Below are positions 53,932 through 63,273 of a stretch of DNA of 64,000 bases, piece by piece. How positions within the stretch are numbered: the first letter of the stretch is position 1; each line of letters opens with the position of its first letter. A program made the translations under genes and the position numbers. The DNA is from Rhizobium sp. Leaf262 (GTDB taxonomy: Bacteria; Pseudomonadota; Alphaproteobacteria; Rhizobiales; Rhizobiaceae). The notes under the pieces were generated by a model. The model saw only the letters and a program-made list of their open reading frames with translations, ran no database searches and had not been told where the DNA came from. Location of the stretch: the NCBI RefSeq assembly GCF_001422245.1, contig NZ_LMMM01000001.1, forward strand, positions 187,422 to 251,421, read 5' to 3'.

Positions 53932-55326
53932 TTATGGGTTTGGTTGTCCCAGATCGTGATAAAGCCCTGCCATGATCGCGAGGCCCTCCCGCACGATGCT
54001 GACGGGCAGATGTTCATTGGCGGCGTGTTGCAGGCAGCCGGGATAGGAATGCGGAATCCAGACCGTCGGCAGGCCGAGCTGGTCCGAAAAGATGTTGTTG
54101 GGCAGAGAGCCGCCAAGATTGGGCAGGATGGCGGGCGGCGAGCCCGTCGTCTTTTCGATGGAGGCCGCCACGCGGCGCACCCAAGGGTGGTCCGGGTCCA
54201 ACCGGCTTGCCGGAAAAATCGCGTCGAAGGGATCGGTGACGACCACGCGGTCATAGCCAGCTTCCTTCAGCACCCGCCGGACAGCCGGGACCACGGCTGC
54301 ATAATCGACATTGACCGGAAAGCGCAGCTGCATGCGGGCACGCGCCTTTGGCGGGATGGCGTAAAGCGGCGTTGCGAGATTGCCGCATTCCATTTCCATC
54401 ACCTCGAAAGACGACCAGGCGAAGACCTTTTCCTCGGATGTGAGGCCCGGCTCGCCCCACCATTCCTCGATGGAAGGATCGCCAGCCGTCGGTTCGATAT
54501 GGCAGCGCGTGAGGGCTGCGCGCACATTGTCTGGGATGTGACCCGGCGTCATTTCCGGCACCTTGATCTGGCCGGTGCGGCTGACCAGTTCGGTGATAGC
54601 GTGGCAAAGCTCGATGCCCGGATTGGCCAGCAGCCCGCCCCAGTTGCCGGAATGCTGGAAGTCTTCGCGGGCGTTTACTTCCATATGGAAGGACAGGCCA
54701 CCACGGGCACCGAGAAAGATCGTCGGTTGTGTCAGTGCCAGTCTCGGGCCGTCCGAAGCGATCAGCACATCCGCTTCCAGCAGGTCGCGATTACGTTCGC
54801 AAACGGTATCAAGGCCGGGAGAACCTGATTCCTCGCCCATTTCGATGAGGTATTTGAGGTTGAAGCCGAGGGAGCCACGAGTGGCCAGAACGGCCTCGAT
54901 AGCCGCCATATTGATCGAATGCTGGCCTTTGTTGTCGGCGGTGCCGCGCCCATACCAGTTGCCATCGCGCTCCGTCATCTCGAAGGGTGAAAGCCCTTCC
55001 GCCCATTGGCCGTCGAGACCGGCCACCACGTCGCCATGGCCATATTGCAGGATCGTGAGGAAAGCAGAATCTTCGATCCGCTGCGCCAGCAGGAACGGGC
55101 CGGGTGCCGCCTCGTCATGCAGCAGGGTCGTGGTAAACCCCATGCGCTCGAAATGCGGCTGCATTTCTTCGTTCAGATAGCGCTCAAGATCGGCCTTGCG
55201 GTCTTTGAGGCGACTTGCGGACTGGATGGCAACGCGGCGACGCATGGTGGTCTCGAAGGAGCCATCGGTGAGATGATCGAGCGCCCTAGCAATGGCATTT
55301 TCGCGCGATGACAGGGTCTGGTTCAT
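53932..55326 (-). CDS. M20 family metallohydrolase (dipeptidase/amidohydrolase type)
   Basis: A 464-residue di-zinc hydrolase. Ligands lie in LQYGHGDVV (His), GRGTADNKGQHSINMAA (Asp), EMGEESGSPGLDTV (Glu pair) and DGPR. The lid dimerisation domain is inserted after about residue 215. It hydrolyses an amide or peptide bond of a short conjugate. It is 21 bases downstream of the ArgE-like gene, so two M20 enzymes are made together. No signal peptide is seen. Confidence 0.9.
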   Translation of the reverse strand: MNQTLSSRENAIARALDHLTDGSFETTMRRRVAIQSASRLKDRKADLERYLNEEMQPHFERMGFTTTLLHDEAAPGPFLLAQRIEDSAFLTILQYGHGDVVAGLDGQWAEGLSPFEMTERDGNWYGRGTADNKGQHSINMAAIEAVLATRGSLGFNLKYLIEMGEESGSPGLDTVCERNRDLLEADVLIASDGPRLALTQPTIFLGARGGLSFHMEVNAREDFQHSGNWGGLLANPGIELCHAITELVSRTGQIKVPEMTPGHIPDNVRAALTRCHIEPTAGDPSIEEWWGEPGLTSEEKVFAWSSFEVMEMECGNLATPLYAIPPKARARMQLRFPVNVDYAAVVPAVRRVLKEAGYDRVVVTDPFDAIFPASRLDPDHPWVRRVAASIEKTTGSPPAILPNLGGSLPNNIFSDQLGLPTVWIPHSYPGCLQHAANEHLPVSIVREGLAIMAGLYHDLGQPNP

Positions 55327-55347
55327 GCTCTGGTCCTTGTTGTGAAA

Positions 55348-56505
55348 TTACGCATGGCAGCAGCTTTCTCCGAGACGGTCGAGAAAGGCGACGCAGCGTT
55401 CCAGTTCTGAGATTTCGATGCCTTCATCCGGCTGGTGCGCATCGGCGATATCGCCCGGACCGACGACGAAGGACGGCGTGGCTGCAAGCTGGAATATGCC
55501 TGCTTCCGTGCCATAGGAGACGAAGCGTGGCGATGGCTTGCCGAGGAGATCGAGAACCTGTCGGGTCAGCGCGTCGGCTTCGGGTTTGAGGCCGGGAATG
55601 CGTGCCTGAACCTCGATGCTGATGCCGCAATCCGGGTCCACGGCTTTCATGGCGGGCTCGATGATATCAGCAGCATAGCGCTTGATACGGTCGAGAACCG
55701 CGTAGTCATCCTCACCCGGAATGATCCGCATCTCCCAGAAGAAGTCGCAGGCTTCGGCCACGATATTGCCGTGCAGCCCGCCTGTGATCTGGTTGACCTG
55801 AATGGTGGAATAGGGTGGATCGAGGCCCTCGAATTGCGGGCCGCTGCGCATGTCGGCGCGGATTGTGTTGATCTCCGCGATCAGCTCGGCAGCAGCCATG
55901 ACGGCATTGACGTAAAGGTCCGGCTGCGAGGAGTGCCCGGGTTTGCCACGCACCCGCGCCCAGCCGATGAGGCCACCCTTGTGGGCGGAGACGAGATCCA
56001 TGGCTGTGGCTTCACCGATGATGGCCATCTGCGGCGCAAGCCCGCTTTTGCCGACCCACTCGGCCATGGAGCCAACGCCGGTGCAGCCCACTTCCTCATC
56101 ATAGGAAAAAGCGAGATGAACAGGGCGTTTCAAGGAGCGCGCGGCAATCGTAGGCAAGGCTGTGAGGCAGCACGCGAGAAAGCCTTTCATATCTGTCGCG
56201 CCGCGTCCGACGACGCGCGAACCGGTTTGGCGCAGCACCCAAGGGTCTGCGCTCCAGGCTTGTCCGGCTACCGGAACAACGTCGGTATGGCCGCTGAAAA
56301 TGATTCCGCCGGGTGCATCCGGGCCAATCGAGACGAGCAAATTGGCCTTGTCGCCTTCCGCATTGGGGAAGCGGCGTAGCCTTGCGCCAAAGGGTGCAAC
56401 GACCGTTTCGAGGTGATCCAGCAGGGTGAGATTGGAGACGGCGCTGACGGTTGGGAAGGCGATGAGATCGGCGAGGTGGCGGGTGACGTCAGTGGAGATG
56501 GACAT
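55348..56505 (-). CDS. argE: Acetylornithine deacetylase-like M20 hydrolase
   Basis: A 385-residue ArgE-type enzyme. Metal ligands are in IIFSGHTDVVPV (His), GRGATDMKGFLAC (Asp) and FSYDEEVGCTG (Glu pair), with YGTEAGIFQ near the end. ArgE hydrolyses N-acetyl-ornithine and related N-acyl amino acids. Its catabolic surroundings (Dpp-type importer, second M20, aminotransferase) suggest the substrate here may be another N-acyl amino acid. It begins 58 bases after the palindromic element. Confidence 0.85.
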   Translation of the reverse strand: MSISTDVTRHLADLIAFPTVSAVSNLTLLDHLETVVAPFGARLRRFPNAEGDKANLLVSIGPDAPGGIIFSGHTDVVPVAGQAWSADPWVLRQTGSRVVGRGATDMKGFLACCLTALPTIAARSLKRPVHLAFSYDEEVGCTGVGSMAEWVGKSGLAPQMAIIGEATAMDLVSAHKGGLIGWARVRGKPGHSSQPDLYVNAVMAAAELIAEINTIRADMRSGPQFEGLDPPYSTIQVNQITGGLHGNIVAEACDFFWEMRIIPGEDDYAVLDRIKRYAADIIEPAMKAVDPDCGISIEVQARIPGLKPEADALTRQVLDLLGKPSPRFVSYGTEAGIFQLAATPSFVVGPGDIADAHQPDEGIEISELERCVAFLDRLGESCCHA

Positions 56506-56562
56506 CGGTTTCTCTCCCTTTGAAGACTACGCGGTCGATTATGATCGTTTCGATCTGCCGCT

Positions 56563-56720
56563 TACCCCCCTCTGCCCTGCCGGGTATCTCCCCCTCAAGG
56601 GGGGAGATCGGCTGGACGCTTACCAATCGCTCTATGCGCATCGCTTGAGATGGGCGAGAGGTTTCAACGAGTCGATCCCCCCACCTGTGGGGGAGATGCC
56701 CGGCAGGGCAGAGGGGGGTA
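56563..56720. repeat. Rhizobial mosaic palindrome (RIME-like), 158 bases
   Basis: Outer arms 56563-56594 and 56689-56720 are 32-base reverse complements with a single mismatch, covering TACCCCCC, TCTGCCCTGCCGGG and ATCTCCCCC. Each arm continues into its own small hairpin (near 56588-56606 and 56676-56696). This structure is characteristic of GC-rich intergenic elements spread through Rhizobium/Agrobacterium genomes. It lies between the Dpp ATPase gene and the ArgE-like gene, where it may lower read-through. Open frames across it are not genes. Confidence 0.8.
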
Positions 56721-56762
56721 TCCCACGCACTGCCATTCACTGATGGCCCAAGCCGTTCCCCA

Positions 56763-57791
56763 TCACACAGCATCCGACAACTCCTTCGCCTTGAAATCCT
56801 CAGCGAAATGGCAGGCCGCAAACCGATTGGGATCGGTCTCGCGCAACGCCGGGCTGTCGTTCGAACACATGGGTCGGGCAATCACGCAGCGGGGATGGAA
56901 GTGGCATCCCGATGGCGGATTGAGCGGAGACGGCATCTCACCTTTGATGGCGGTGAAGACCCGCTTCTTCGGCTCCAAAGTCGGAATTTCCTTCAGAAGC
57001 GCCCGTGTATAGGGATGGTGCGGGTTGGCGAACAGCGTTTCGGTTTCCGCCAGTTCAACGATGCGTCCCAGATACATCACGGCGATACGGTCGCAGAAAT
57101 TCTGTATCATCCCGAGATCGTGGCTGACGAAGATATAGGTGAGATCCAGATCCCGTTTCAGCTCCACAAAGAGATTGAGGATTTGCGCCTGAATGGAAAC
57201 GTCCAGTGCGGCAGTCGACTCGTCGCAGACGAGAATGCGCGGCTTGACGGCCAATGCCCTTGCAATGCCGATACGTGCACGCTGACCACCGGAAAACTGG
57301 TGCGGATAAAGATCGCGGCTGGCAGGGTCCAGACCCACGCGCTTCATGATGTCGCTGACGTAAGCCGTCATTTCGTTTGCGCGGATGATGCCGTGAAAGA
57401 CTGCGGCTTCGCCGATGGTTTCCATCACCCGCTTGCGCGGATTGAGCGAGGCGGTCGCGTCCTGAAACACCATCTGCACGGAAAGGCTGGCCTTGCGGCG
57501 CTCCGCCTCCGACATGGCCGCAAAGTCACGGCCTTCGAGCAGGATCTTGCCCTGTGACGGCGCCAGAATGCCGGAGATGATGCGCGCCAGTGTGGACTTG
57601 CCGCAGCCGGATTCGCCCACAAGGCCGACGATTTCGCCGGGGCGGACATCGAGATCGATGCCATCGACCGCGCGAACGACCTGTTCTGAGTTCTTTCGGG
57701 TGACGAAGTCGACGATGCGCTGGGCAAAATCCGGTGTGCCGCGAAACTGGCGCGAAACGGCGTCGAGTTTAAGGATGGGCTGCATGTTCAA
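56763..57791 (-). CDS. dppF: Oligopeptide-type ABC ATPase 2 (DppF/OppF-like)
   Basis: A 342-residue ATPase. Walker A is GESGCGKST, the signature is [16 protein letters not shown], Walker B is [12 protein letters not shown] and the switch is in [12 protein letters not shown]. The C-terminal oligo_HPY extension ([19 protein letters not shown]) carries cysteines that may bind an Fe-S cluster in the family. It overlaps the DppD-like gene as ATGA. Confidence 0.92.
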   Translation of the reverse strand: MNMQPILKLDAVSRQFRGTPDFAQRIVDFVTRKNSEQVVRAVDGIDLDVRPGEIVGLVGESGCGKSTLARIISGILAPSQGKILLEGRDFAAMSEAERRKASLSVQMVFQDATASLNPRKRVMETIGEAAVFHGIIRANEMTAYVSDIMKRVGLDPASRDLYPHQFSGGQRARIGIARALAVKPRILVCDESTAALDVSIQAQILNLFVELKRDLDLTYIFVSHDLGMIQNFCDRIAVMYLGRIVELAETETLFANPHHPYTRALLKEIPTLEPKKRVFTAIKGEMPSPLNPPSGCHFHPRCVIARPMCSNDSPALRETDPNRFAACHFAEDFKAKELSDAV

Positions 57792-58783
57792 GCCTCCTGT
57801 CGCGGATGGTGGCAGCGCGCGAAGCGGCCGGAGGGATCGGTAACGACGGGAGGGAGCGTCGTCGTACAGATGTCGGTGCGGGCCGGACAGCGCGGATGGA
57901 AAGCGCAGCCCAAGGGCATGTTGCCAAGGCTGGGGGTAGAGCCCGGAATTTGCGCCAGCGGCTGGCCGCGTTTGTTGCGACTTGGCACGGATGCAATGAG
58001 GCCTGCGGTGTAATGGTGGCGCGGCGCGGTCAGCACCTCGGCCACCGTTCCGGTCTCGACGATGCGACCGGCATACATGACGGCGATACGATCGGCGAGA
58101 CCGGCAACGACCGAGAGGTCATGGGTGATCCACACCAGCGCCGTGCCGTTTTCAGCCGCCAGTCGCTGTACCTCACCCAGGATCTGGGCCTGAATGGTCA
58201 CATCAAGTGCAGTGGTTGGCTCGTCTGCAATCAGCACGGCCGGGCGATGCAGAAGCGCAATGGCAATCGCCACACGCTGGCGCATGCCGCCGGAAAACTG
58301 GTGCGGATAGGCCTCCAGTCGTGATTCCGGCGAAGGAATGCCGACCGCTTTCAAGGCGTCGATTGCACGCGCACGGGCCGCCGCTCTCGAGACCTTCTCA
58401 TGCGCGTTGATCGCTTCGATGATCTGCGTATCGATGCGCAGCACCGGGTTCAGCGTCGAAATGGGGTCCTGAAAGATCATCGCAATGCGGTTGCCGCGCA
58501 GGCCGCGCATGGCGCCATCACCAATATCGGCAATGCTCTGGCCTTCCAGAACCACCCGTCCGGCAGAAATCTTGCCGGGCTCATCGATCAGCCCCATGGT
58601 CGCCAGACCCGTGACGGATTTGCCGGAACCGGATTCTCCGACCACGCCCAGCACTTCGCCGGGATTGACGTGGAAACTGACATCGTTGACCGCCGTGACG
58701 AGACCCTTGCGGGTGTGGAAGGTCACGCTGAGGTTCTCGACGGCAAGCGCAGGTGTGATCATTTTCGTTTGTACCTGCATCAT
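57788..58783 (-). CDS. dppD: Oligopeptide-type ABC ATPase 1 (DppD/OppD-like)
   Basis: A 331-residue ATPase. Walker A is [10 protein letters not shown], the signature [16 protein letters not shown], Walker [13 protein letters not shown] and the switch [12 protein letters not shown]. The oligo_HPY tail ([44 protein letters not shown]) is complete. It overlaps both neighbours (DppC and DppF) as ATGA, so the transporter is translationally coupled. Confidence 0.92.
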   Translation of the reverse strand: MMQVQTKMITPALAVENLSVTFHTRKGLVTAVNDVSFHVNPGEVLGVVGESGSGKSVTGLATMGLIDEPGKISAGRVVLEGQSIADIGDGAMRGLRGNRIAMIFQDPISTLNPVLRIDTQIIEAINAHEKVSRAAARARAIDALKAVGIPSPESRLEAYPHQFSGGMRQRVAIAIALLHRPAVLIADEPTTALDVTIQAQILGEVQRLAAENGTALVWITHDLSVVAGLADRIAVMYAGRIVETGTVAEVLTAPRHHYTAGLIASVPSRNKRGQPLAQIPGSTPSLGNMPLGCAFHPRCPARTDICTTTLPPVVTDPSGRFARCHHPRQEA

Positions 58784-59703
58784 TGGATGAACCTCGGATT
58801 GAGCACGGCCCGCAGGCGGTCACCCACCAGATTGATGGCGACGACGATGAGAACCAGGGCGATGCCGGGATAGGTCGAGACCCAGTAATTGCCCGACAGC
58901 AGGAAGTCGTAACCCGAGGCGATCAGCATGCCGAGGGACGGCTGCGTTACGGGAACGCCGACGCCGAGGAAGGAGAGTGTCGATTCCAGCGTGATGGCAT
59001 GGGCGACCTGCACGGTCGAGACGACGATGAGCGGCGGAATACAGTTCGGTAGCATGTGCCGCACGAGAATGCGCCACTGCGACATCTCAAGACAGCGGGC
59101 GGCGGCGATGTAGTCCTTGTTCTTTTCGACCAGCGCCGAACCACGCACCGTTCGGGCATAATAGGCCCATTGAACGAAAACGAGGGACAGGATGACCTTG
59201 TCGAGACCGCGCCCGAAGACCGTCAAAAGGACGAGTGCAATCAGGATCGAAGGAAAGGACAGCTGCAAATCGACGATCCGCATGACCAGCGCATCGAAGC
59301 GCCCGCCAATATAGGCCGAGAGCACGCCGACCAGAGCTCCAATAACGCTGGCGATGACCACCGAAGCGATGCCGACGCCGAGCGAAACCCGCATGCCATA
59401 CATGATGGCCGAGAGCATATCGCGACCCTGATCATCGGTGCCGAGCCACGCGGTCAAACCATTTCCGAGCGTGGAGCCCGGTGGCAGCATGTTATCCATG
59501 ATATCGAGCTGCATGAGATCGTAAGGGTTCTGTGGCGCGATCAGTGGCGCGAAGATCGCGACGAAGGCCAGAATGAGGAGAATGGTCAGTCCGATGACGG
59601 CTTCCGTGCTGGAAACGAGATCGCGCAATTGGCGCAGCAGAAGCTTTTCGCCCTTGGATGTAGCTGCCGGGAGAGGAGGCGTGGTGGCGTCGATGTTGCT
59701 CAT
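58780..59703 (-). CDS. dppC: Oligopeptide-type ABC permease 2 (DppC-like)
   Basis: A 307-residue inner-membrane protein with six transmembrane segments (GLTILLILAFVAIFAPLIA, IASVVIASVIGALVGVLSAYI, LSFPSILIALVLLTVFG). The cytoplasmic loop AARCLEMSQWRILVRHMLPNCIPPLIV is the ATPase-contact motif. It starts three bases after the DppB-like stop. Confidence 0.92.
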   Translation of the reverse strand: MSNIDATTPPLPAATSKGEKLLLRQLRDLVSSTEAVIGLTILLILAFVAIFAPLIAPQNPYDLMQLDIMDNMLPPGSTLGNGLTAWLGTDDQGRDMLSAIMYGMRVSLGVGIASVVIASVIGALVGVLSAYIGGRFDALVMRIVDLQLSFPSILIALVLLTVFGRGLDKVILSLVFVQWAYYARTVRGSALVEKNKDYIAAARCLEMSQWRILVRHMLPNCIPPLIVVSTVQVAHAITLESTLSFLGVGVPVTQPSLGMLIASGYDFLLSGNYWVSTYPGIALVLIVVAINLVGDRLRAVLNPRFIQ

Positions 59704-59706
59704 GGC

Positions 59707-60684
59707 TTACTCGCTTGTCCCGCCGAGCCGGACGCGCGGATCGAGCGCGACATACAGCAGGTCGACGATAAGATTGATGACGACGAAGATCACCGTGGTG
59801 ACCATGAGGTAGGCGACGACGACAGGTCTATCCAAGCGATTGATCGATTCGATCAGCAGCTTGCCCATGCCGGGGAAGGCAAAAACCGTCTCGATGACAA
59901 CGGTAAAGGCGATCATCGCGCCGAATTCCATGCCAAGGATCGTGACAACAGGGATCATCATGTTCTTCAACAGATGCAGCCTTATGATGCGGAAGCGGCT
60001 GAGGCCCTTGGCGCGGGCAAAGCGGATATATTCCTGCGTCATCACTTCACGGGTGCCTGCCTCGCATAGTCTCACGACCAGCGACGCCTTGTAGAGCGCA
60101 AGGGTGAGCGACGGCAGGATGAGGTGGCGCAGACCTTCCCAGGTGAAAATCGAAAGCTGCATTCCCAGCACGGTCGTCGTCGGACCGCGCCCGCCCGCCG
60201 GAAGCCAGCCGAGATAGACCGAAAAGAACAGGATCATCATCAGTCCGATCCAGAAATTCGGCAGGGAGAAGCCGAAGATCGATGTGGACATGATGGCGCG
60301 CGCCGCAATCGACTTTGGCCGCAAACCTGCGATGACGCCGAGTGGCACGCCGATGAGGACCGAGAAGGTGAGTGCCAGAACTGCGAGTTCCAGCGTGGCT
60401 GGCAAGCGTTCCCCGATCACCGAAAGCGCCGACTTTCCATAGACGAAGGAGGAACCCAGATCTCCATGCAGCGCGTTGCTGATGAAGCTGACGAATTGTA
60501 CCGGCAAGGGCTGGTCGAGACCGAAGCGGGCGGCAAGGGCTGCGCGTTCGGCCTGATCTGCGTCCGGGCTGGCAAGCATGTCCACCGGACTGCCGAGAGC
60601 GAAAACCGCGAGGAAGACGAGAACCGCCATGGTGAAAAGCACCAGGCAGGATTGCCCCAGCCTGCGTATGAGATAGGCTACCAT
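59707..60684 (-). CDS. dppB: Oligopeptide-type ABC permease 1 (DppB-like)
   Basis: A 325-residue inner-membrane protein. The ATG at 60684 (MVAYLIRRLGQSCLVLFTMAVLVFLAVFALG) is the normal family start; the frame to 60720 adds 12 unconserved residues. Other membrane segments are LAVLALTFSVLIGVPLGVIAG, FSLPNFWIGLMMILFFSVYLG and VVAYLMVTTVIFVVINLIVDLLY. The EAA loop is around YIRFARAKGLSRFRIIRLHLLKN. It lies 101 bases after the receptor gene. Confidence 0.92.
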   Translation of the reverse strand: MVAYLIRRLGQSCLVLFTMAVLVFLAVFALGSPVDMLASPDADQAERAALAARFGLDQPLPVQFVSFISNALHGDLGSSFVYGKSALSVIGERLPATLELAVLALTFSVLIGVPLGVIAGLRPKSIAARAIMSTSIFGFSLPNFWIGLMMILFFSVYLGWLPAGGRGPTTTVLGMQLSIFTWEGLRHLILPSLTLALYKASLVVRLCEAGTREVMTQEYIRFARAKGLSRFRIIRLHLLKNMMIPVVTILGMEFGAMIAFTVVIETVFAFPGMGKLLIESINRLDRPVVVAYLMVTTVIFVVINLIVDLLYVALDPRVRLGGTSE

Positions 60685-60784
60685 CTGTTCGACCACCGAA
60701 ATAGCTGACGCAGGGCGCAAGCGCGCACCGCGAGATTATATTTGGGGGGCGAACCGGCTTTTGGCCGATCCGCCGTGATACAGT

Positions 60785-62380
60785 CTATTGTGCAGGCTCG
60801 AAGGTGAGCGCAGACGTGCGTTCATCCATGCGCGGGATGATCTTGATGCCCTTCTTGGCCGCCCAGGTCATGCCCTGGAAATAGAGCGGCACGATCGGCA
60901 TGTCGTCATTGACGGTGTGGACGGCAGCCTTGAGCATATCGTTGCGCTTGGCATCGTCCATCTCGGACGTCAGAGCAACGAGCTGTTCGGTGAGCGCCGG
61001 ATTGCAATAATGGCTCCAGTTCACCACGCCCCAGCCGCGCGCCTTGTCGGGACAGGCCACCATCATACGGATGCCCGAGGATGCCTCGGCCGTCTGAACG
61101 CCCCAGCCCATCATGACGGCGGAGAAGTCACCCCTATTGCCCTTGGTGTTGATGGCAGAGAAGGGGACGGCATCGACATCGGTGCGGATACCGATACGCG
61201 TCAGCATCTGCGCAATGGCCTGCGCCACGCGCTCGTCGTTGAGAAGACGGTTGTTCGGTGTGCCGAGTGTCAGACGGAAACCGTCTGGATATCCGGCATC
61301 GGCCAGAAGCTTCTTCGCGGCAGCCTGATCGAAGGGCACGTTTTCCAGAGCCGGATCGAAGCCCAGCATCTGGTCAGTCGACAGATTGTTCGTCGGATAG
61401 GCGAGGCCCATCATCAGACGGTCGCTGATCGCCTTGCGGTCGATGGCCATGTTGATGGCTTTGCGCACGCGCACATCCGTCAGCGGGTTCTTGGCAATGG
61501 CGGAACCATCCGCAGCCTTTACGCCCGGCGAGCTGTCACGACCGCTATCGAGGAAAAGGAAGATCAGGCGGTGGGTTTTCTTGGCGCTGTAGACCAGATC
61601 GGGATTGGCCTTGACCTTTTCGATATCAGGTGTGGGCACGTTTTCGATGGCGTTGACATCGCCGGACAGCAGAGCCGTCATCCGGCTACCGTCATTGGGC
61701 ATGAAGCGGATGGTGACGTTGTCCCACGCCGGTTTGCCGCCCCAGTAGCCATCGAAGCGGGTCATGACGACGCGATCATCGGGCGTATATTTCACGAACT
61801 TATACGGTCCGGTGCCGATCATATGCTCAGGCGTTGCGAATTTCTCGCTGGAGATGCCTTCGCTCGCCTTCTTGCTGACGATGAAGACAGAGGTGAGATC
61901 GGCAGGCAGCAACGGGTAAGGCGTCTTGGTGATCAGGCGGATCGTGTGTGGATCGACAACCTCGGTCTTGGTGATGGCGCGGGTGTAGATCGCAAAGCTG
62001 GACGGGCTGTTTTCAATCGTATTGGGGCGCTGGAGAGACCATGCGACGTCTTCGGCTGTGAAATCGCTGCCATCCTGAAACTTGGCAGGGCGCAGTTTGA
62101 ATTCCCAGGTCAGGTCGTCGATCTTCGTCCAGGATTCGGCCAGATTGGGGATGATCCGGCTGTCGGGGTCCATCTGGGTCAGGGTCTCGAACATGTTGCG
62201 CGAGACGGCAATGTTCTGGCTCGCATTGTGGAATTGCGGGTCCATGGATGTTGCGGACGAGCTGTAGGCCAGATTGAGATCGGCGGCCCACGCATTGGCT
62301 GCGGGGATGAGGGCCGACACCATGAGAGCGGCGGCAAATCGTCGAAAGGGTGAATAAGGCAGTTTTGCTGATGCTGGCAT
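60785..62380 (-). CDS. Peptide/opine-type ABC solute-binding protein 2 (SBP_bac_5)
   Basis: A 531-residue periplasmic receptor. The ATG at 62380 follows AAGGGAA; the frame to 62434 is not used. The signal peptide runs to ALIPAANAWA. Mature motifs are LNLAYSSSATSMDPQFHNASQNIAVSRNMFETL, LAESWTKIDDLTWEFKLRPAKFQDGSDFTAEDVAWSL and VRKAINMAIDRKAISDRLMMGLAYP. It is the receptor of the DppBCDF-like importer and the first gene of that operon, divergent from the IclR regulator. It is only distantly like the receptor at 37777. Confidence 0.92.
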   Translation of the reverse strand: MPASAKLPYSPFRRFAAALMVSALIPAANAWAADLNLAYSSSATSMDPQFHNASQNIAVSRNMFETLTQMDPDSRIIPNLAESWTKIDDLTWEFKLRPAKFQDGSDFTAEDVAWSLQRPNTIENSPSSFAIYTRAITKTEVVDPHTIRLITKTPYPLLPADLTSVFIVSKKASEGISSEKFATPEHMIGTGPYKFVKYTPDDRVVMTRFDGYWGGKPAWDNVTIRFMPNDGSRMTALLSGDVNAIENVPTPDIEKVKANPDLVYSAKKTHRLIFLFLDSGRDSSPGVKAADGSAIAKNPLTDVRVRKAINMAIDRKAISDRLMMGLAYPTNNLSTDQMLGFDPALENVPFDQAAAKKLLADAGYPDGFRLTLGTPNNRLLNDERVAQAIAQMLTRIGIRTDVDAVPFSAINTKGNRGDFSAVMMGWGVQTAEASSGIRMMVACPDKARGWGVVNWSHYCNPALTEQLVALTSEMDDAKRNDMLKAAVHTVNDDMPIVPLYFQGMTWAAKKGIKIIPRMDERTSALTFEPAQ

Positions 62381-62496
62381 TGTCTGTTCCCTTATTGAAA
62401 GATGGAATTCTTTTATGTCTCTTGTAGTGGACATATGATCCCTATAAGATAGTTTAGGGTTATAATTTCTGCGATGTCAACGGGAGATATTTGCAA
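62381..62496. promoter_or_regulatory. Divergent promoter/operator, binding protein / IclR
   Basis: A 116-base AT-rich gap. CCCTA-N10-TAGGG (62440-62444 and 62455-62459) is an inverted repeat of a spacing one DNA turn and a half, suited to an IclR dimer. TATAAT at 62461-62466 can be a -10 for the rightward gene. GGGAG at 62482-62486 is the IclR ribosome-binding site. Confidence 0.5.
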
Positions 62497-63264
62497 ATGC
62501 ATGTGAGGGCGCGGGGAACGGATCGCTTGTTGGACGTGCTGGAACTGGTGGCAGCACAACAGCAACCAGCCACACGCAATGCCATAGCGGCAATGCTCGG
62601 CGCACCCCGCTCGACGGTCTACAGCATCATCGATACCTTGATGGCGCGTGGATTTCTCGATCAAACGGAGCCAGAGGGTCTGATCGTGCCCGGCAGGCTG
62701 TGCGGGCTTTTAGGCCAGGTTTATGATCGCAGCGCGCCGCTCGCCCGTCAGGCGAAGGAGGTCATCAGAAACCTCGCGCAAACCACGCGCGAAGTCTGCG
62801 AACTCGATCTTCTCCATGACTGGAAGCAGTTGATTATGATATCGATTTCTGGGCGCGGCCATGGTTATCGTACCGCTGTCGAAGGATCGCGTTTTCCGCT
62901 GCCATCCACCGCTGCCGCGCGTTTCCTGCTGGATGGCTACAGTGCCGAAGATCTGGAGCGCTCCATCCCGGTTGAGGATTTCACCTCGCTCACCGGCGCC
63001 GTCTCGTCACCAGCCCAGCTTCATCGGGAAGTCGAGCAGGCGCGTGAACAGGGCTATTGGGTCACCCGTGCGCTGGTGGATCCCTATGTGGCCTGCGTGA
63101 CGGCCCCTGTCCGTGAACGTCAGGGGCGTTGCATCGCCTCCATCTGCCTCGTCGTTGCCCTGCAGGATATCGATAAGCGTGAAGCTGAATATATTTTTGC
63201 CACGACACAGGCCGCGGCCGAGCTCAGCCGTCATTGCGCGCTTCTGGAGAACCCGACGTTCTGA
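62497..63264 (+). CDS. IclR family regulator
   Basis: A 255-residue regulator; the ATG at 62497 lies ten bases after GGGAG, with a TTG two codons earlier. Residues 1-70 form the winged helix (DRLLDVLELVAAQQQPATRNAIAAMLGAPRSTVYSIIDTLMARGFL). The rest is the GAF-like effector domain (LAQTTREVCELDLLHDWKQLIMIS, FPLPSTAAARFLLDGYS, DPYVACVTAPVRERQGRCIASICLVV). It is divergent from the dpp-like receptor gene and is its likely regulator, responding to an imported ligand or its breakdown product. Confidence 0.9.
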   Translation: MHVRARGTDRLLDVLELVAAQQQPATRNAIAAMLGAPRSTVYSIIDTLMARGFLDQTEPEGLIVPGRLCGLLGQVYDRSAPLARQAKEVIRNLAQTTREVCELDLLHDWKQLIMISISGRGHGYRTAVEGSRFPLPSTAAARFLLDGYSAEDLERSIPVEDFTSLTGAVSSPAQLHREVEQAREQGYWVTRALVDPYVACVTAPVRERQGRCIASICLVVALQDIDKREAEYIFATTQAAAELSRHCALLENPTF

Positions 63265-63273
63265 AAGGAAGCG

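Noticed and set aside
56426..56743. 105-codon frame across the mosaic palindrome
   Set aside because: Its codons come from the GC-rich repeat; no homology and no start signal.
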